Of a DNA stretch of 64,000 bases, positions 16,512 through 24,938 are shown piece after piece. Position numbers and translations under genes: made by a program. Positions within the stretch are counted from its first letter, which is position 1, and each line of letters begins with the position of its first letter. Location of the stretch: NCBI GenBank assembly GCA_016793165.1, contig JAEULA010000034.1, positions 124,001 through 188,000 on the forward strand, given 5' to 3'. The notes below the pieces were generated by a model. The model made no database searches, was not told where the DNA came from, and worked only from the letters and a program-made list of their open reading frames with translations. This DNA is from Alphaproteobacteria bacterium (GTDB lineage Bacteria > Pseudomonadota > Alphaproteobacteria > CACIAM-22H2).

Positions 16512-17549
16512 ATGCGTCCATTTCGTCTTGCAACCGCCGCCGTATCGTTGCCGCTGTGGTTGAGCGCGCATACAGCGCTCGCCGCGCCCTGCTCGGGCAC
16601 GACCTTCGGCGCCGGGTTCGCGGCCTTCTACTCCTGCGAGAATCTCGGCACCCCCGGCGGGATCCCGACCAATCTCGGCGGCATCACCTTCCTCGACGAC
16701 GACACCCTGCTGATCGGCGGCGCAGCCAATGGCAGCGCGGGCGTGATCCGACAGATCGACGTGGTGCGCGGGGTCGGCGGTCACATCACCGGGTTCGCCG
16801 GCCCGTCGACGGCCTTCGCCACCGCTCCCAACATCGACGGCGGCTTGTCCTTCGGTCCGGGCGGCGTGCTCTTCGCCACCGGCTACTCGAACAACACGCT
16901 GCTGCAGTACAAGCCGGGCAGCACCAGCCCCGACAAGATCATCAACCTGAACTCGATCAGCCCGGCCGTCGCATCGTCCGTCGGCGCACTCGCATTCGTT
17001 CCGGCCGGATTCGACGGCGCCGGCCAGCTCAAGATCGCGAGCTACAATACGCACCGCTGGTACACCGCCACCCTGACCGCCGATGGCAGCGGCACGTACG
17101 ACGTCACCGTCGTCGAGAACAGCCCGATCCAGGGCGGCCCGGAGGGCATCGTCTATGTCGACGGTGCCAATGACGGCTTCGGTGTCGACTCCGTCCTGGT
17201 CTCCGAATACAGCGCCAACGCCGTGGCCGCGTACGACATCGACGCAAATGGCAATCCGATCCTCGCAAGCCGCGAGGTCTTCCTTTCCGGCCTCAGCGGC
17301 GCCGAGGGCGCCGTGATCGACCCGCTGACAGGCGATTTCCTGTTCTCGACCTTCGGATCGGCCAACAGCGTGTTCGTGATCAGCGGCTTCGACGCGCCTC
17401 CGCCGCCCCCGCCGCCGCCTCCTCCTCCGCCGCCGCCGCCTCCGCCTCCGCCACCTCCGGCGACGGACGTGCCCGAGCCCGGATCTATGGCGCTGTTCGG
17501 CGCGGCCCTGCTCGGGGCCGCAGCCCTGCGCCGCCGCCGCAAGGCCTGA
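16512..17549 (+). CDS. PEP-CTERM sorting-domain secreted protein with 21-proline linker
   Basis: Exported protein of 345 residues. A signal peptide (MRPFRLATAAVSLPLWLSA, cleavage near ALAAP) precedes a roughly 270-residue domain rich in beta-strand and glycine, with propeller-like repeats (GGITFLDDDTLLIGG, GGLSFGPGGVLFATG, GGPEGIVYVDGAN). Then come 21 consecutive prolines and a C-terminal VPEPGS, hydrophobic helix and RRRR tail, the full PEP-CTERM signal cut by an exosortase. No exosortase or exopolysaccharide operon is in the window. The protein is probably released or anchored at the outer surface. The start is fixed by the signal peptide and GGGGGA upstream. Confidence 0.9.
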   Translation: MRPFRLATAAVSLPLWLSAHTALAAPCSGTTFGAGFAAFYSCENLGTPGGIPTNLGGITFLDDDTLLIGGAANGSAGVIRQIDVVRGVGGHITGFAGPSTAFATAPNIDGGLSFGPGGVLFATGYSNNTLLQYKPGSTSPDKIINLNSISPAVASSVGALAFVPAGFDGAGQLKIASYNTHRWYTATLTADGSGTYDVTVVENSPIQGGPEGIVYVDGANDGFGVDSVLVSEYSANAVAAYDIDANGNPILASREVFLSGLSGAEGAVIDPLTGDFLFSTFGSANSVFVISGFDAPPPPPPPPPPPPPPPPPPPPPATDVPEPGSMALFGAALLGAAALRRRRKA

Positions 17550-17603
17550 TCGACCCCAACCGCCGGTCGCCGCCCCGAGGCCGCGACCGGCTCCCGCAAG
17601 ACG

Positions 17604-17637
17604 AAGGCCGGCGTCGCATATCGCGATCGCCGGCCTT
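17604..17637 (+). terminator. Rho-independent terminator after the PEP-CTERM gene
   Basis: A 10-base perfect stem AAGGCCGGCG / CGCCGGCCTT with a 14-base loop is followed by TCCTTGTTCC. It lies 55 bases after the PEP-CTERM stop and before the convergent pirin gene. It is the most conventional intrinsic terminator in the window. Confidence 0.8.
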
Positions 17638-17663
17638 TCCTTGTTCCTCGGTCCGCCGTCCCG

Positions 17664-18536
17664 TCAGCCGGGCAGCGGAATGTGCTCGCTCTCGCCCGGG
17701 ACCCGCCCCATGCGCTGCGCCGCCCAGTCGGCCTTGGCCTGGTCGATGCGCGCCTTCGACGATGCAACGAAGTTCCACCAGATCGTGCGCGGCCCGTCGA
17801 GCGGCGCGCCGCCGAACAGCATGACCCGCGCCGGGCCGGCGCTGCGGATCACCGCCGGCGCGCCCGGCACCAGGACCGCGACATGGTGCGGCGCGATCGT
17901 CTCGCCATCGACCTGGACGCTGCCGTCGACGACGTAGCAGGCGCGCTCCTCGTGCTCGGCCGCGAGCGCAAGCTCGCCGGCCGCCGCGAGGCGCGCATCG
18001 GCGTAGAACAGCGGCGACGCCACCGCGACCGGCGACCGCTGCCCGAAGGATTCGCCGGCGATCAGGGTCAGCTGCGCGCCACCGCTCGCGAAGCGCGGCA
18101 GGGTCTGCGCGGGATGATGGACGAAGCTCGGCTCGCACTCGGCCTGCGCCTGCGGCAGCGCGACCCAGACCTGGATCCCGTCGAGGCGCTCGCCCGACCG
18201 GCGCCGCGACGGCGCGGTGCGCTCGGAATGGACGATGCCGCGGCCCGCTGTCATCCAGTTCACGGCGCCCGGATCGATCGGCTGCACGATCCCGAGCGAA
18301 TCGCGATGCACGATCTGGCCCTCGAACAGGTAGGTCACGGTCGCGAGGCCGATATGCGGATGCGGCCGCACGTCGAGGCCGTGGCCCTCGGCGAAGCTCG
18401 CCGGCCCCATGTGGTCGAAGAAGACGAAGGGGCCGACGGCGCGCCGCGCGACCTGCGGCAGCAGCCGTCGAACGCGGAATCCGTCGCCGAGATCGCTCTC
18501 GTTCGGCGGCAGGATGAGCGCGATGGCGCTGGTCAT
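17664..18536 (-). CDS. Pirin family protein
   Basis: Bicupin protein of 290 residues. The N-terminal cupin carries the pirin metal residues in the segment RPHPHIGLATVTYLFEG (two histidines), with a further histidine in IVHSER. The C-terminal cupin includes EHEERACYVVDGSV and GGAPLDGPRTIWWNFV. Pirins are iron-binding proteins, some acting as quercetin dioxygenases and others as regulators; the role here is not known. ATG 18536 lies 10 bases after the small gene upstream. Last gene of the minus-strand group led by hutH. Confidence 0.92.
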   Translation of the reverse strand: MTSAIALILPPNESDLGDGFRVRRLLPQVARRAVGPFVFFDHMGPASFAEGHGLDVRPHPHIGLATVTYLFEGQIVHRDSLGIVQPIDPGAVNWMTAGRGIVHSERTAPSRRRSGERLDGIQVWVALPQAQAECEPSFVHHPAQTLPRFASGGAQLTLIAGESFGQRSPVAVASPLFYADARLAAAGELALAAEHEERACYVVDGSVQVDGETIAPHHVAVLVPGAPAVIRSAGPARVMLFGGAPLDGPRTIWWNFVASSKARIDQAKADWAAQRMGRVPGESEHIPLPG

Positions 18537-18546
18537 CGCGGCGACC

Positions 18547-18840
18547 TCAGCGCGCCAGGAGGTCGAAAGCGATGGCGTCCCACTCCGCCTCCAGGGCGCC
18601 GCGCGCGGCCGGCTTGCCCGCGCGGCGATACCAGTAGCCGGCATTCGACAGGTCGCCCTCGACGCGATGGAGATAGGCGTGCACCCAGTCGTGCCGGGGC
18701 TCGCCCTCGTCCTGCTGCACCAGCTTGTGCGCCGCGTCCCAGTCGCCCTTGGCCGCATGCCAGAGCGCCTTGAGCGGCCGGTCCAGCTCGTCCGGCGGCG
18801 TCGCCCGCGCGACGGAAGCCTTGAAGGTCGCGATATCCAT
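18547..18840 (-). CDS. Small conserved-looking protein of unknown function, next to pirin
   Basis: Predicted 97-residue soluble protein rich in tryptophan, alanine and acidic residues: LKALWHAAKGDWDAAHKLVQ, then DWVHAYLHRVEGDLSNAGYW. The spacing of these aromatic helices resembles a short helical-repeat (TPR-like) fold. I do not know a function. It lies between the membrane protein gene and pirin with gaps of 17 and 10 bases, so it is probably co-transcribed. Confidence 0.75.
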   Translation of the reverse strand: MDIATFKASVARATPPDELDRPLKALWHAAKGDWDAAHKLVQQDEGEPRHDWVHAYLHRVEGDLSNAGYWYRRAGKPAARGALEAEWDAIAFDLLAR

Positions 18841-18857
18841 GGCCCTGGTCCCTCCCG

Positions 18858-19391
18858 TCAGCCGTCGACGCCGATCTCGCGCGCGAAGGCGATCATCAGG
18901 CGATCATACGCGGCGCCGAACTCGGCCACCGGCGTCGGCCGGTCGCTGATTCGCGCGCGCCACGCGTCCTGCCAGCCCTTGCCCATCTCGGCCGCGCAGT
19001 GCGCCGGATCGAGCCGGAGCTTGGCCGGCGCGCCGCCCGCCGGATCGCTGAACATCTCGAAGCTCGCCGTCATGAAAGACTTGTAGGCCGCGAAGAACTC
19101 GGCGGAGAACAGCGCACGGTAGATGTGGACCTGGCGATCCGCGTCGCGCTTCGCGGCGACGATGCGGTCCGGATCGAGCGTCGCCCAATGCCCGACCGCG
19201 CGGTAGAAGCACAGGATGTCGTTCAGCTTGGGCGCGACCGCGTCGAAAACGGCGATGCGCTTCCGCGTCAGCTCCTGGTTGGCGACCTTGCGGCGCTCGA
19301 GCATCAGTCCCAGCACCAGCACCGCGACGGGCACCGACAGCGAGGCGAGAAGCTTCGCGAGCTCCAGCCAGGTCCAGGCGCCCGCCGGCAT
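18858..19391 (-). CDS. Single-pass membrane protein of unknown function in the hut cluster
   Basis: Predicted 177-residue protein with one N-terminal membrane helix (about residues 9-30, LAKLLASLSVPVAVLVLGLM), then basic ERRKVANQELTRKR and a helical cytoplasmic domain containing LCFYRAVGHWATLDPDRIVA and IYRALFSAEFFAAYKSFM. I do not recognise the family. Six bases separate it from the hutU stop, and its start region reads GGGTGAGCGGCG before ATG 19391. Co-transcription with hutU is likely; a role in histidine use is only suggested by position. Confidence 0.72.
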   Translation of the reverse strand: MPAGAWTWLELAKLLASLSVPVAVLVLGLMLERRKVANQELTRKRIAVFDAVAPKLNDILCFYRAVGHWATLDPDRIVAAKRDADRQVHIYRALFSAEFFAAYKSFMTASFEMFSDPAGGAPAKLRLDPAHCAAEMGKGWQDAWRARISDRPTPVAEFGAAYDRLMIAFAREIGVDG

Positions 19392-19397
19392 CGCCGC

Positions 19398-21086
19398 TCA
19401 CCCGATCATCGGCAGCTTGAGCCCCTGCTCGCGGGCGCAGTCGATCGCGATCCCGTAGCCGGCATCGGCGTGGCGCATCACGCCGGTCCCGGGATCGTTG
19501 GTGAGCACGCGCGCGAGCCGGCGATCGGCCGCTTCGCTGCCGTCGCAGACGATCACCATGCCGGCATGCTGGGAGAACCCGATGCCCACGCCGCCGCCGT
19601 TGTGCAGGCTGACCCAGGTCGCCCCCGAGGCGGTGTTGAGCAGCGCGTTGAGCAGCGGCCAGTCGGCGACGGCGTCGGAGCCGTCCTTCATCGCCTCGGT
19701 CTCGCGGTTGGGCGAGGCGACCGACCCGGAATCGAGATGGTCGCGGCCGATGACGATCGGCGCCTTGAGCTCGCCCCGGCGCACCATCTCGTTGAAGGCG
19801 AGCCCGGCCTTGGCGCGGCCGCCCAGCCCGACCCAGCAGATCCGCGCCGGCAGCCCCTGGAACCTGATCCGCGCCTTCGCCATGTCGAGCCACTGGTGCA
19901 GGTGGCGGTCCTCGGGGAACAGCTCCTTCATCTTCGCGTCGGTGCGCCAGATGTCCTCGGGATCGCCCGACAGCGCGCACCAGCGGAACGGCCCGACGCC
20001 GCGGCAGAACAGCGGCCGGATATAGGCCGGCACGAAGCCCGGGAAGTCGAACGCGTCGAGGACGCCCATCTCCTTCGCCATCTGGCGGATGTTGTTGCCG
20101 TAGTCGAGCGTGGGCACGCCCATGCGATGGAACTCGAGCATCGCGCGGACATGCACGGCCATCGATTCCTTCGCCGCGCGCTCGACCTTCGCCGGGTCGC
20201 TGACGCGAAGTCGCTCGTGCTCGTCGAGCGTCCATCCCGCCGGCAGGTAGCCGTTGATCGGGTCGTGGGCCGAGGTCTGGTCGGTCACCATGTCGGGACG
20301 CGCGCGCCTGTCGCCGGCCTTGGCGCGCCGCGCGAGCTCGGGAAACACCTCGGCGGCATTGCCGAGCAGGCCGACGGAGATCGCCTGTTTCTTCGCGCAG
20401 GCCTCGGCAATGATCGCCAGTGCCTCGTCCAGATCCCTGGTCCAGCGGTCGAGATACCTGGTCTCCAGCCGCTTCTCGATGCGGCTCGGCTGGCATTCGA
20501 CCGCGAGCATGCACGCGCCGGCGAACACCGCGGCGAGCGGCTGCGCGCCGCCCATGCCGCCCAGGCCGCCGGTGAGGATCCAGCGACCGCCCAGGTCGCC
20601 CCCGTAGTGCTGGCGGCCGGCCTCCGCGAAGGTCTCGTAGGTCCCCTGAACGATCCCCTGCGAGCCGATATAGATCCACGAGCCGGCCGTCATCTGGCCG
20701 TACATCATCAGACCCTTGCGGTCGAGCTCGTGGAAATGCGCCCAGTGATTCCAATGCCCGACGAGGTTCGAGTTCGCCAGCAGCACCCGCGGCGCATCGG
20801 CATGGGTGCGGAAGATGCCGACCGGCTTGCCCGACTGGACGAGCAGCGTCTCGTCGTCGCCGAGCGACTTGAGGCTCGCGACGATGCGGTCGAAGCACTG
20901 CCAGTCGCGCGCCGCGCGGCCGATGCCGCCATACACCACGAGCTCCTCGGGCCGCTCCGCAACTTCCGGGTCGAGGTTGTTCATCAGCATCCGCATCGCG
21001 GCCTCGGTCTGCCAGGAGGCGCAGCTGCGCTGCGTCCCGTGCGGCGCGCGGATCTTCCTCGAATTGTCGCGTCTGGGATCGGTCAT
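19398..21086 (-). CDS. hutU: Urocanate hydratase
   Basis: HutU of 562 residues, the normal length. It adds water to urocanate, giving imidazolonepropionate, with tightly bound NAD+. Recognisable segments are [21 protein letters not shown], the glycine-rich [15 protein letters not shown] of the NAD site, [23 protein letters not shown] with the active-site cysteine, [14 protein letters not shown] and HNGGGVGIG. It is complete and shows no damage. hutH lies about 1.1 kb upstream on the same strand with two other genes in between. hutI, hutG, hutF and hutC are not in the window. Confidence 0.97.
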   Translation of the reverse strand: MTDPRRDNSRKIRAPHGTQRSCASWQTEAAMRMLMNNLDPEVAERPEELVVYGGIGRAARDWQCFDRIVASLKSLGDDETLLVQSGKPVGIFRTHADAPRVLLANSNLVGHWNHWAHFHELDRKGLMMYGQMTAGSWIYIGSQGIVQGTYETFAEAGRQHYGGDLGGRWILTGGLGGMGGAQPLAAVFAGACMLAVECQPSRIEKRLETRYLDRWTRDLDEALAIIAEACAKKQAISVGLLGNAAEVFPELARRAKAGDRRARPDMVTDQTSAHDPINGYLPAGWTLDEHERLRVSDPAKVERAAKESMAVHVRAMLEFHRMGVPTLDYGNNIRQMAKEMGVLDAFDFPGFVPAYIRPLFCRGVGPFRWCALSGDPEDIWRTDAKMKELFPEDRHLHQWLDMAKARIRFQGLPARICWVGLGGRAKAGLAFNEMVRRGELKAPIVIGRDHLDSGSVASPNRETEAMKDGSDAVADWPLLNALLNTASGATWVSLHNGGGVGIGFSQHAGMVIVCDGSEAADRRLARVLTNDPGTGVMRHADAGYGIAIDCAREQGLKLPMIG

Positions 21087-21102
21087 CGGCGCGTCCTCGT
21101 TC

Positions 21103-21522
21103 TCAGGGCAGGGTCAGGCGGCCATCCGCCTCGAGCGTGAAAAAGGGATTCCAGGCGATCTCCCAGGCGTGGCCGTCGGGATCGGCGAAATAGCCCGAAT
21201 AGCCGCCCCAGAACACGTCGCGCGCCGGCTTGAGGATGCGCGCGCCCGCGGCCTCGGCCTCGCCCATGACGCGGTCCACGGCGTCGCGCGACGGCTGGTT
21301 CTGCGCCAGCGCGACGCCGCCGAAGCCGGCCCCCTCGTCGACATGCGCGTCCGCAGCGAGCGCGCGGCGCCCGAACAGCGCCAGCGCCATGCCGCCGAGC
21401 TGGAAGAACACGACGTCGGCGTTGCTTGCCGGCGAGGCATGCCACCCCAGGGTCTCGTAGAACCGGCGGCTCAGCGCCACGTCGCGCACGCCCAGCGTGA
21501 CGAGGCTGATCCGCGGCTCCAT
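21103..21522 (-). CDS. VOC (glyoxalase/bleomycin resistance) family protein
   Basis: Vicinal-oxygen-chelate fold protein of 139 residues, two beta-alpha-beta-beta-beta modules: [20 protein letters not shown] at the start and [15 protein letters not shown] at the end, where the conserved glutamate ligand lies. Start: ATG 21522, two bases after the preceding stop; an in-frame GTG at 21528 would overlap that stop as GTGA. Members act as glyoxalases, extradiol dioxygenases or isomerases, and the reaction here is unknown. It lies between the AhpD-like gene and hutU. Confidence 0.85.
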   Translation of the reverse strand: MEPRISLVTLGVRDVALSRRFYETLGWHASPASNADVVFFQLGGMALALFGRRALAADAHVDEGAGFGGVALAQNQPSRDAVDRVMGEAEAAGARILKPARDVFWGGYSGYFADPDGHAWEIAWNPFFTLEADGRLTLP

Positions 21523-21524
21523 CG

Positions 21525-22133
21525 TCACACGTGCTCCCAGTCGTCGAGCTTGCCGGTGTTGGGCGGCGAGAAGCCGAGCACGTCGCCCTTGGTCGTCACC
21601 CCGAGGCCGTTGAGCAGGCGGTTCGAGTAGTTGAAATAGGCGCAGACCTGGTTGGCCTCGAAGATCTCCTCGTCCGTGCAGCCGGCCTTGCGGCAGGCCA
21701 GCACGTCGGCCTCGAGCATCTTCTGCGGCTGCAGAGTCAGCTTGCGCACGTAGCGCAGCAGCGCCAGCTGCTTGCCGCTGAAGGCGCTCTCCGGGTCGCC
21801 GGCCGCCAGGGCCTCGTAGATCGTCTTGGCCTTCGCCTCGTCCTTCAGCAGGCGCGTCAGGCCCGCGAAGTGGTGCGCGACGGAATAGTCGCAGTTGTTG
21901 GCGAGGCTCGTGTAGATGCCGAGGCATTCCAGGAACCAGACCGGCGTGGCGTTGCCGGTGTGGTGCAGCACCGACTTGTAGAGCGCCGAGTGGCCCTCCA
22001 TCGTGTGCGGGCGCAGCGAGTGGATCTTCATCACGTTGTCGATCGCCCCGCCCGGCCCCTTCACGCGGTCGTAGAGCTCGCGCAGATGGCCGGTCGACTC
22101 GTCGTATTGCAGCATCCGGATCCAGCTGGTCAT
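21525..22133 (-). CDS. Carboxymuconolactone decarboxylase/AhpD-like (peroxidase-related) protein
   Basis: Protein of 202 residues with the all-helical AhpD/CMD core. The usual E-x-x-C-x-x-x-H region appears as NNCDYSVAHH, with a single cysteine and two histidines and no second redox cysteine. It continues to LACRKAGCTDEEIFEANQV and a C-terminal NYSNRLLNGLG typical of the longer peroxidase-related group. Function may be peroxide detoxification or a decarboxylase-like step. GAGGACGGA precedes ATG 22133. It lies 54 bases after hutH and is probably in the same transcript. Confidence 0.85.
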   Translation of the reverse strand: MTSWIRMLQYDESTGHLRELYDRVKGPGGAIDNVMKIHSLRPHTMEGHSALYKSVLHHTGNATPVWFLECLGIYTSLANNCDYSVAHHFAGLTRLLKDEAKAKTIYEALAAGDPESAFSGKQLALLRYVRKLTLQPQKMLEADVLACRKAGCTDEEIFEANQVCAYFNYSNRLLNGLGVTTKGDVLGFSPPNTGKLDDWEHV

Positions 22134-22187
22134 TCCGTCCTCTTCTTGCCGGTTGTTCGGGCAGCGGCGCCGGTCGGGCCGCGGCGT

Positions 22188-23723
22188 TCAGTCGGTCGCG
22201 CTCGGCAGCAGTCCGGCGGTCATGTCGCGTCGGAACGTGCCGGCCTCGACCAGCTCGCGCGCGGCCTCGAGGTCGGGGGCGAGGAAGCGGTCGCGTTCGA
22301 CCGGCGCCACCTGCGCGCGCAGCGCGCGGAGCGCTGCGCGGAGCGCGGCGCTCGTCTCGAGCGGCGCGTGGAACCCGATCCCGTCGGCCGCCGCCATCAG
22401 CTCGATCCCGACGATGGTCGCCGTGTTGCGCGCCATCTCGCCCAGGCGCCGTGCGGCGAATGTCGCCATGCTGACGTGGTCCTCCTGGTTGGCGGAGGTC
22501 GGCAGGCTGTCGACGCTCGCCGGATGCGCCAACGACTTGTTTTCGCTCGCCAGCGCCGCCGCCGTCACGTGGGCGATCATGAATCCCGAGTTCAGTCCGG
22601 GCTCTCGCACCAGGAATGCCGGCAGGCCGCCGTTCGTCGACGGGTCGACGAGCATCGCGACGCGACGCTCCGCGAGCGCGCCGATCTCGGCGATCGCGAG
22701 CGCCAGCGTGTCCGCCGCGATCGCGATCGGCTCGGCGTGGAAGTTGCCGCCGGACAGGATCTCGCCCTGCTCGGGGAACACCAGCGGATTGTCGGAGACG
22801 CCGTTGGCTTCGCGCTCGAAGATCCCCGCGGCATAGCGCATCGCGTCGAGGCAGGCGCCCATCACCTGCGGCATGCAGCGCAGGCAATAGGGATCCTGGA
22901 CGCGCCCGCAGTCGAGATGCGAGCTGCGGATCTGCGATCCCGCCATCAGCGCGCGATACACGGCCGCGACGTCGCGCTGGCCGCGCTGGCCGCGCGCCGC
23001 GTGGATGCGTTCGTCGAACGGCGTGTCGCTGCCTTTGGCGGCGTCCACGCTGAGCGCGCCGGCGACCACGGCGCCCGCGAACGCGGCCTCGGCCGCGAAC
23101 AGGCCTTCCAGCGCCAGCGCCGTCGACACCTGCGTGCCGTTGAGCAGCGCAAGGCCCTCCTTCGCCTCGAGCGCGACCGGGTCGAGGCCGACGCGCCGCA
23201 ACGCGGCTGCGGCCGGCATGCGCTCGCCGCCGACGAAGGCCTCGCCGTGGCCGATCAGCGCCGCGCTGAGATGGGCGAGCGGCGCAAGGTCACCCGAGGC
23301 GCCGACGGACCCCTTGGCCGGGATCACGGGCACGACGCCGCGGTTGATCATTTCCGCCAGTGCCCGGATCACCGACGGCCGCACCCCGGAATGACCGCGG
23401 CCCAGGCTCGCGATCTTGAGGGCGGCGACGAGGCGTACCGTGCCCGCCGCCAGGGCCGGACCGACGCCGACGCTGTGCGAGAGGACGAGCGACGTCTGCA
23501 GCTCGCGCAGCTTGTCCGGGGGAATGCGCGTCGTGGCGAGCTTGCCGAACCCGGTGTTCACGCCGTAGACGGCCTGGCCGCCCGCAAGCACGGCCTGCAC
23601 CGCCGCCGCCGAGCGTCCGACGACCGCGTCGGCCGCGGGATCGAGGGACAGCGGCGCGTCGTCGTGACGCAGCCGTCGCAGCTGCGCGAGCGTGAGCGAC
23701 CCCGGCGTGATGATCTCGGTCAT
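22188..23723 (-). CDS. hutH: Histidine ammonia-lyase
   Basis: HutH of 511 residues, the usual size. It deaminates L-histidine to urocanate. The self-made MIO electrophile comes from A142-S143-G144 (in [16 protein letters not shown]). Active-site residues known from the Pseudomonas enzyme are present: Y53 in [10 protein letters not shown]83 in LSHSVG, the NPLVF segment and the glutamate of QEDHVSM. First gene of the minus-strand group; an 84-base spacer separates it from a divergent aminotransferase gene. I see no clear HutC-type palindrome there, so regulation is unclear. Confidence 0.97.
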   Translation of the reverse strand: MTEIITPGSLTLAQLRRLRHDDAPLSLDPAADAVVGRSAAAVQAVLAGGQAVYGVNTGFGKLATTRIPPDKLRELQTSLVLSHSVGVGPALAAGTVRLVAALKIASLGRGHSGVRPSVIRALAEMINRGVVPVIPAKGSVGASGDLAPLAHLSAALIGHGEAFVGGERMPAAAALRRVGLDPVALEAKEGLALLNGTQVSTALALEGLFAAEAAFAGAVVAGALSVDAAKGSDTPFDERIHAARGQRGQRDVAAVYRALMAGSQIRSSHLDCGRVQDPYCLRCMPQVMGACLDAMRYAAGIFEREANGVSDNPLVFPEQGEILSGGNFHAEPIAIAADTLALAIAEIGALAERRVAMLVDPSTNGGLPAFLVREPGLNSGFMIAHVTAAALASENKSLAHPASVDSLPTSANQEDHVSMATFAARRLGEMARNTATIVGIELMAAADGIGFHAPLETSAALRAALRALRAQVAPVERDRFLAPDLEAARELVEAGTFRRDMTAGLLPSATD

Positions 23724-23807
23724 GCGCCACGAACCTTACAGCGGCGGCGGCGACGATCCAGCGTCATTCCGCGTTTCCGCGGCCGCCAATCGCGCTAGCC
23801 TTTCGCG

Positions 23808-24938
23808 ATGACCGATCCCGGGACGACGATCGAAGAAGCCGCCTGGCTCACGCCAGCGGTGCGCGCCCTGCCGCCGCATCACGCGCCGCAGACCCATGCC
23901 GAGCTGGCGACGGCCGAGACACCGCAGCGCGCGCTCCACCTCAACGAATCCCCCTACCCGCCGTCGCCGCGGGCGATCGCCGCGGCGGAGGCCGCGCTGC
24001 ACGATCTCAACCGCTATCCCGATACGCGCTGCGGGGCGCTCGCCGCGGCGATCGCCGCGCGCACCGGCGTGCCCGCCGCCCGGATCGTTTTCGGCGTCGG
24101 CAGCGACGAGCTCATCAACGTGATCGCGGAGATGAGCCTGAAGCCCGGCGATCGCTGCGTGGCGCCGGCGCCGAGCTTCCCGCGCTACCTCGTGTCGACG
24201 CGTCTCCAGGGCGCAGTGCCGGTGCGCGTCGCACTCGACCGCGACGGCGCCGCCGACGGTGCTGCCCTGGCGGCGGCCGTGGACGCGCGCACGCCGCTCG
24301 TCTTCGCCTGCACGCCCAACCCGCCTTCCGGCGGGATGATGTCCGGCGCGGCGCTCGACGCGGTCGTCGACGGCGTCCCCGCGACGACGCTGCTGGTGAT
24401 CGACGAGGCCTATCACGAGTTCGGCCGGCACGCCGGAGGCCCCGACGTCCTCGCCCGCCTCGCGCGCCGCCGCGGCCCCTGGATCGTGCTGCGCACCTTC
24501 TCCAAGGCCTATTGCCTTGCCGGCTTGCGCATCGGCTACGCGCTCTGCGGCTCGGCACTCGAGGCCGAGGGCCTGCGGCGCGCGAAGATGCAGTTCAACG
24601 TGACGGCGGTGGCGCAGGCCGCCGCGCTCGCCGCCTATGCCGACGAGGCGTATCTGCGGTCGACGCTCGACGCGGTCGCGCGCGAGCGCGCTCGACTGGG
24701 CGACGGTCTGCGCGCGCTCCAGCTGCGCGTCTACCCGTCGGCGGCGAATTTCCTGTCCGTCGATCTCGGCGTACCCGCGCAGCCGGTCATGCAGGCGCTG
24801 GCGGCGCGCGGCATCCATGTCCGGGACTGGCGCGACCCCGGCCATCTCACGCAGCTGCGCATCACGATCGGCCTCCCCGCCGATACGGATGCGGTGCTCG
24901 ACGCCCTCCCCGCCGCCCTGCAAGGGACCCCGCGATGA
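23808..24938 (+). CDS. Class I/II PLP aminotransferase, HisC-like
   Basis: PLP aminotransferase of 376 residues resembling histidinol-phosphate aminotransferase: LHLNESPYPPSP at the N-terminus, GSDELIN, N171 in CTPNPPSG, D199 and Y202 in VIDEAYHEF, Schiff-base lysine K233 in RTFSKAYCLAG and R241. It could be a true HisC, but its divergence from hutH and coupling to an HD-domain gene make a catabolic amino acid or imidazole transaminase possible. TAGCCT (23796-23801) would start transcription at the ATG, and no Shine-Dalgarno sequence is present, so the message may be leaderless. Confidence 0.85.
   Translation: MTDPGTTIEEAAWLTPAVRALPPHHAPQTHAELATAETPQRALHLNESPYPPSPRAIAAAEAALHDLNRYPDTRCGALAAAIAARTGVPAARIVFGVGSDELINVIAEMSLKPGDRCVAPAPSFPRYLVSTRLQGAVPVRVALDRDGAADGAALAAAVDARTPLVFACTPNPPSGGMMSGAALDAVVDGVPATTLLVIDEAYHEFGRHAGGPDVLARLARRRGPWIVLRTFSKAYCLAGLRIGYALCGSALEAEGLRRAKMQFNVTAVAQAAALAAYADEAYLRSTLDAVARERARLGDGLRALQLRVYPSAANFLSVDLGVPAQPVMQALAARGIHVRDWRDPGHLTQLRITIGLPADTDAVLDALPAALQGTPR

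Noticed and set aside
23724-23807. Search for a HutC-type operator in the hutH/aminotransferase divergent spacer
   Set aside because: Only short GC dyads such as CCGCG-TTT-CCGCGG are present; nothing resembling the known AT-rich HutC palindrome.
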